In this document: piece after piece, positions 46,769 to 50,052 of the stretch
How positions within the stretch are numbered: the first letter of the stretch is position 1
How the letters are laid out: each line of letters opens with the position of its first letter
DNA from: Metaruminococcus_A sp964607135
GTDB lineage: Bacteria > Bacillota > Clostridia > Oscillospirales > Ruminococcaceae
DNA: 50,052 nucleotides
NCBI GenBank assembly: GCA_964607135.1
Contig: CAZSIV010000015.1
Location: 1 to 50,052, forward strand
Reading direction: 5' to 3'
The notes under the pieces: model-generated
What the model was told of the DNA's origin: nothing
Database searches by the model: none
Seen by the model: only the letters and a program-made list of their open reading frames with translations
Made by a program: the position numbers and the translations under genes

Positions 46769-48058
46769 TCACAGAGCCTTTGCCGCTGTCGTCGCATCCG
46801 GGATGACAATTTTTTTGATCTGCGCCCCGAGCCGGCGCAGCTTCAGCTCGATTTCCTCATAGCCGCGTTCGATGTGCTCGATGTCCTCAATCTGGGAAGT
46901 CCCCTCCGCCGCCAAAGCCGCGATTACCATCGCAGCGCCGGCGCGCAGGTCGGTCGCTTTCACCGGCGCGGCAATCAATTTACCGGTTCCTTCCACGACC
47001 GCAACCCGTCCGTCCACCGAAATATCCGCCCCCATCCGCATAAGCTCGTCCACGTAGCGGAAGCGGTTGTCCCAAATCCCCTCGGTGACGATGCTGGTGC
47101 CTTCCGCCAGGGTGAGCAAAGCGGTGATCTGGGGCTGCATATCGGTGGGAAAGCCCGGATGGGGCATTGTTTTGACGTTGGTCTTGGTCAGAGGGCCGTT
47201 GCAGGTGACGCGGACACTGTCGTCGTATTCGGTGACCTCCACCCCCATCTTCCGCAGCCGGGCCGTGATCGACTCCAGATGCTTGGGAATGACGTTTTTG
47301 ATGATCACATCCCCGTGGGTTGCGGCCGTTGCCGCCATATAGGTGCCCGCCTCGATCTGATCCGGGATGATGGCGTAGGTGGTGCCGTGGAGATGCTCCA
47401 CCCCGTGGATCTTGATCGTATCGGTTCCGGCGCCCATGATGTCGGCGCCCATCGAGTTTAAGAAGTTCGCGAGGTCGACGATATGCGGCTCCTTCGCGGC
47501 GTTTTCAATGACGGTCAGTCCTTCCGCTTTGACAGCGGCAAGCATGACGTTGATGGTGGCGCCGACCGTCACCATGTCAAAATAAACCTGGGAGCCGATC
47601 AGACGGTCTGCCGAAACGTTGATCATGCCGTTTTCCAAAGACCACTCCGCCCCGAGCGCTTTAAACCCTTTCAGGTGCTGGTCGATCGGCCGGACGCCGA
47701 AGTTACAGCCGCCGGGCATCGAAACCTCCGCCGTGTGAAACCGCCCGAGAAGAGCGCCGAGCATGTAGTAGGAAGCGCGCATCTGGCGGGCGAGCTCATA
47801 GGGGACAACGGTTTTGTGCACCCTGGTGCAGTCGATCCGCAAGGTGTTTTTGTTGAGCATCTTGACCTCCGCCCCGAGGTCGTTCAAAATCCTTAAAATC
47901 ACCGAAACATCGCTGATTTCGGTGGGAACGTTCTCTATGACGCAGGGCCCTTCCGCAAAAATCGCCGCCGGGATGATCGCCACCGCCGCATTTTTTGCGC
48001 CGCTGATGGAAACCTCCCCGCTCAGTCTGACACCGCCCGTGATCACATACTTCTCCAA
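46769..48058 (-). CDS. murA: UDP-N-acetylglucosamine 1-carboxyvinyltransferase MurA
   Basis: The 429-residue enzyme makes the first committed step of peptidoglycan synthesis, transferring enolpyruvate from PEP. SGAKNAA with K22, the active-site C118 in MPGGCNFGVRPIDQHLKGF (the residue attacked by fosfomycin) and the pseudo-sixfold repeat pattern are visible. The start is set at TTG (48058), which gives the expected N-terminus (L/M)EKYVITGGVRL, with GAAGGGG 8 bases upstream; the in-frame ATG 90 bases up lies in the promoter region. Whether it is MurA1 or MurA2 cannot be decided. Confidence 0.95.
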   Translation of the reverse strand: MEKYVITGGVRLSGEVSISGAKNAAVAIIPAAIFAEGPCVIENVPTEISDVSVILRILNDLGAEVKMLNKNTLRIDCTRVHKTVVPYELARQMRASYYMLGALLGRFHTAEVSMPGGCNFGVRPIDQHLKGFKALGAEWSLENGMINVSADRLIGSQVYFDMVTVGATINVMLAAVKAEGLTVIENAAKEPHIVDLANFLNSMGADIMGAGTDTIKIHGVEHLHGTTYAIIPDQIEAGTYMAATAATHGDVIIKNVIPKHLESITARLRKMGVEVTEYDDSVRVTCNGPLTKTNVKTMPHPGFPTDMQPQITALLTLAEGTSIVTEGIWDNRFRYVDELMRMGADISVDGRVAVVEGTGKLIAAPVKATDLRAGAAMVIAALAAEGTSQIEDIEHIERGYEEIELKLRRLGAQIKKIVIPDATTAAKAL

Positions 48059-48136
48059 TGTGACAACCCCTTCAACGCAGCCGCCGAAACAGCGGCTCGA
48101 TTCTCTATCTTCGAAAACAATGATAAAATATCGTAT

Positions 48137-48168
48137 ATAGCACAACATAAACCAGAATAATTATAGCA
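48137..48168 (-). promoter_or_regulatory. Extended -10 promoter of murA
   Basis: On the minus strand, TGCTATAAT (48168-48160) is an extended -10 box; the -35 is weak. The sequence TTGTGCTATA occurs a second time 28 bases downstream (ending near 48135), perhaps a second start or a repeat operator. Confidence 0.55.
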
Positions 48169-48392
48169 CAACCCGAATAAAAAGGAAAGATTTTTTTGCG
48201 CTGTTCTTATCATGCGCCCTATAACGGATTTCATGCAGAAAAAAGGATGGTTTTATTGATTTTTTCTGGAAGCGGGTTCCAGATATTTTAACAGGAAATA
48301 ATAGCAGATGCGCAAAAGACGCCTTAACTGTCCGGCGGTGTTTCTCAGATGGATCTCCCTGGTTGAAATTATTTTAAATTTTTCATGATGAG

Positions 48393-48421
48393 TTGCCGCC
48401 GGCCGCCATTCGTGGTATCCT
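48393..48421 (+). promoter_or_regulatory. Candidate promoter of ogt-alkA
   Basis: TTGCCG (48393-48398), a 17-base spacer and TATCCT (48416-48421), 73 bases before the ogt start. The 48190-48390 part of the gap has no gene or other clear feature. An isolated family-1 mini-hairpin GCCGGGGTCACCCGGC lies near 48461-48476. Confidence 0.4.
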
Positions 48422-48493
48422 TGTAACGAGAAGGTATCCTCTCCGCCGCGTATCGTCCAGCCGGGGTCACCCGGCGTGCCATAGGAGGTTCAA

Positions 48494-49024
48494 ATGAAAT
48501 ACGCTTGGTTTTATCAAACCCCGCTGGGGGAAATCGGGATCGCCGAAGAAGACGGCGCGGTCACCAACCTCTTTTTTGGGAAAACGGTCCGCCCGCAGTC
48601 TTTTGAGCTGCGGCAGACGCCTCTGCTCGAGCGGGCAGGGGCGGAGCTCGACGCCTATTTTGAGGGGAGCCGCCAAACCTTCGATCTCCCGCTCCGGCCG
48701 GAGGGGACGCCGTTCGAGAGGAATGTCTGGGAGCTTTTGCTGACTATCCCGTACGGGGAAACGTCAACCTACGGCGAACTGGCGAAACGCCTTGGAAAGC
48801 CGGCTGCCTGCCGGGCGGTCGGCCGGGCAAACGGGCGCAACCCCATCTCGATCCTGATCCCCTGTCACCGGGTAATCGGCGCAAACGGAAAGCTGACCGG
48901 CTACGCCGGGGGAATTCCGGCCAAGGAATTCCTGCTGAGCCTGGAGCGGGCGGCATGCCTTGACGGCCGCGCCGTTAATCTCCAGGATCATTCCCGCAGC
49001 GGGACAAGCCATTCATCTGATTGA
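48494..49024 (+). CDS. ogt: Methylated-DNA-[protein]-cysteine S-methyltransferase
   Basis: The 176-residue protein removes O6-methyl groups from guanine by self-alkylation. IPCHRVIG holds the acceptor C124; GTPFERNVWELLLTIPYGET, STYGELAKRLGKP and RAVGRANGRNPISILIP form the DNA-binding domain with the arginine finger. The N-terminal domain (1 to about 70) is the short Ogt type without zinc ligands. A C-terminal tail of about 20 residues (DGRAVNLQDHSRSGTSHSSD) is beyond the family end and may be unstructured. GGAGG precedes the ATG; alkA follows 20 bases later. Confidence 0.95.
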   Translation: MKYAWFYQTPLGEIGIAEEDGAVTNLFFGKTVRPQSFELRQTPLLERAGAELDAYFEGSRQTFDLPLRPEGTPFERNVWELLLTIPYGETSTYGELAKRLGKPAACRAVGRANGRNPISILIPCHRVIGANGKLTGYAGGIPAKEFLLSLERAACLDGRAVNLQDHSRSGTSHSSD

Positions 49025-49043
49025 TCAAACGGAGGAAGACAGG

Positions 49044-49691
49044 ATGCCCTTTTTTCAATATGGCAGAGCCGAAACGGACGCTCTCAGCCGGAAGGATCCC
49101 GCCCTCGGGCGAGTCATCGAGGCGGTCGGCCCCATCCGGCGGGAGATTGTTCCCGACCTGTTCGAAGCGCTCGTCAACTCGATCGTCGGACAGCAGATTT
49201 CAACCAAAGCGCAGGCGACGATCTGGGGGCGGATGAAGGCCGCCCATCCCCAGATCACCCCCGCCCTCGTCCGGAGCCTGCCGCCGGGGGGATTGCAGCG
49301 CTTTGGAATCAGCCGGCGGAAAGAGGAATATATCCGGGACGCGGCGGAACGGATTTTGAGCGGGGCGCTCGATTTAAACGCGCTGGAGCAGAAAACGGAC
49401 GCCGAGGTCTGCCGGGAGCTTTCCGCCCTGCGGGGGATCGGCGTCTGGACGGCGGAGATGCTCCTCTTATTTTCGATGCAGCGCCCGGATGTGCTGAGCT
49501 ACAGCGACCTCGCCATCCAGCGGGGGCTGCGGATGCTCTACCGCCACCGGGCGATTCCCCCAAAGCTTTTTGAAAAATACCGGCGGCGGTATTCCCCCTA
49601 CGGCTCGGTTGCAAGCCTCTACCTCTGGGCGGTCGCCGGGGGAGCCGTGGAGGGATTGTCCGACCCCGCGCCCGCGGCAAAGAGGAAATAA
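49044..49691 (+). CDS. alkA: DNA-3-methyladenine glycosylase II (AlkA-like)
   Basis: The 215-residue HhH-GPD glycosylase removes alkylated purines. The helix-hairpin-helix LRGIGVWTAEMLLLF (129-143) and catalytic D155 (SYSDLAIQRG) are present; FEALVNSIVGQQISTKAQAT is the usual N-terminal motif. It lacks the extra N-terminal domain of E. coli AlkA, like the short clostridial forms. CGGAGG lies upstream of the ATG. Together with ogt it forms an alkylation-repair pair, without an Ada regulator in the window. Confidence 0.94.
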   Translation: MPFFQYGRAETDALSRKDPALGRVIEAVGPIRREIVPDLFEALVNSIVGQQISTKAQATIWGRMKAAHPQITPALVRSLPPGGLQRFGISRRKEEYIRDAAERILSGALDLNALEQKTDAEVCRELSALRGIGVWTAEMLLLFSMQRPDVLSYSDLAIQRGLRMLYRHRAIPPKLFEKYRRRYSPYGSVASLYLWAVAGGAVEGLSDPAPAAKRK

Positions 49692-49728
49692 AAAACGGAT
49701 GAGGCACGCGCTGCCGCAGGAGAAGGAA

Positions 49729-49758
49729 CACCCCGGATTTTTCCGGGGTGCTTTGTTT
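49729..49758 (+). terminator. Terminator of ogt-alkA
   Basis: CACCCCGG (49729-49736) pairs with CCGGGGTG (49743-49750), followed by CTTTGTTTTT. Confidence 0.9.
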
Positions 49759-49893
49759 TTCAAGGCTGTCGGCGTGGATTGAAGGATGAAATATTTGCTC
49801 TGTGATAAAATGCAAATAAATAGAATTTCATAATATATAGTACTAATTATATATTATCGCAAAAATATATTAGTTTTAATCAGAAAAAATATA

Positions 49894-49922
49894 TTGACTT
49901 CCACAAAGAAACATGCTTTAAT
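49894..49922 (+). promoter_or_regulatory. Candidate promoter in the AT-rich end segment
   Basis: TTGACT (49894-49899), 17-base spacer, TTTAAT (49917-49922). In AT-rich DNA such matches are common, so confidence is moderate. Confidence 0.45.
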
Positions 49923-49933
49923 GGGAATATAAA

Positions 49934-50014
49934 ATGAAGATTATAAACAGAATGGAGGGAGTCCAGTGGGTAATTATTAATAATTCGAAAATTATTAATG
50001 GCACTGTAAAGTAA
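49934..50014 (+). CDS. Possible 26-residue peptide
   Basis: A short open frame just 11 bases after the promoter candidate encodes MKIINRMEGVQWVIINNSKI and six more residues. Upstream GGGAATATAAA is a poor ribosome binding site, but an internal GGAGGGAG before GTG also exists. It may be a leader or signal peptide, or nothing. Confidence 0.2.
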   Translation: MKIINRMEGVQWVIINNSKIINGTVK

Positions 50015-50052
50015 AGATGAAAAAATAGGGCCCGAAAACAGCGAATATGGTC

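Larger units (their letters stand above)
49780..50052. other. AT-rich segment at the end of the window
   Basis: Base composition drops abruptly from GC-rich to strongly AT-rich. Contains a perfect inverted repeat TAATATATA/TATATATTA (49831-49839, 49848-49856), a promoter-like TTGACT-17-TTTAAT (49894-49922) and a 26-codon open frame (49934-50014). The sequence AATTATTAATAATTCG followed by AAAATTATTAATGG contains ATTATTAAT twice. It may be the edge of an acquired region; the rest lies outside the window. Confidence 0.5.

Overview
The window looks like a chromosome segment of a spore-forming, GC-rich member of the Clostridia, most like an Oscillospiraceae/Ruminococcaceae-type gut Firmicute. This rests on a SpoVT sporulation regulator, the Gram-positive nusA operon order with YlxR and YlxQ, the PstA/DarA-HolB-RicT cluster, RlmH next to a WalJ-type hydrolase and MurA, strong AGGAGG ribosome binding sites, and short intergenic gaps. 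The genus cannot be fixed from sequence alone.

Layout. 1-235: hairpin elements. 451-1839: MATE efflux pump. 2106-4746 (minus): fapA-cheX-cheY. 5329-6504 (minus): MGDG-synthase-family glycosyltransferase. 7212-7895 (minus): orphan MacB-type ATPase. 8395-11180: NatAB-like exporter plus a FabG-like reductase. 11.2-12.2 kb: dense cluster of palindromic repeats, then an HdeD-like membrane protein fused to a permuted papain-like domain. 14197-22994: spoVT, then rimP-nusA-ylxR-ylxQ-infB-rbfA-nrnA-truB-ribF (translation start, ribosome maturation, RNA turnover, flavin synthesis). 23059-23143: tRNA-Leu(UAG), beside a decayed mobile-element relic. 24107-28291 (minus): Orn/Lys/Arg decarboxylase, darA, holB, ricT, ferredoxin. 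28488-31173 (minus): nifS-nifU-mnmA, which passes cysteine sulfur to Fe-S clusters and to thiolated tRNA. 31275-32248 (minus): dCMP deaminase and RNase HI. 32561-34707: rsmA, a HAD phosphatase and VanZ. 35335-38242: amidohydrolase, and a LysM-G5-M23 cell wall peptidase. 38773-41738 (minus): copper resistance operon copA(copZ)-csoR. 42246-44992: unknown membrane protein, DUF2284 protein, and an XRE regulator with a small partner. 45010-48058 (minus): murA, WalJ-type hydrolase, rlmH and a small Cys-rich protein. 48494-49691: ogt-alkA alkylation repair pair. The last 300 bases turn sharply AT-rich.

The most unusual content is non-coding. First, a family of long, imperfectly palindromic repeats (inner core GCGAGGc..gCCTCGC, arms of about 50 bases, joined by tiny GC hairpins) occupies nearly every large intergenic gap in both orientations and has supplied the 3' end of one gene. 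Second, another element type keeps its flanks (TACAATGTTCTC ... GTGAGGTTATTATA) and its hairpin architecture while the stem sequences are completely different between copies. One copy sits in a roughly 290-base stretch (38481-38772) made almost entirely of hairpins, including a gapless four-way junction. These two families are the best candidates for something undescribed.

All gene calls come from reading translated sequence motifs, ribosome binding sites and gene order; no database search was run.
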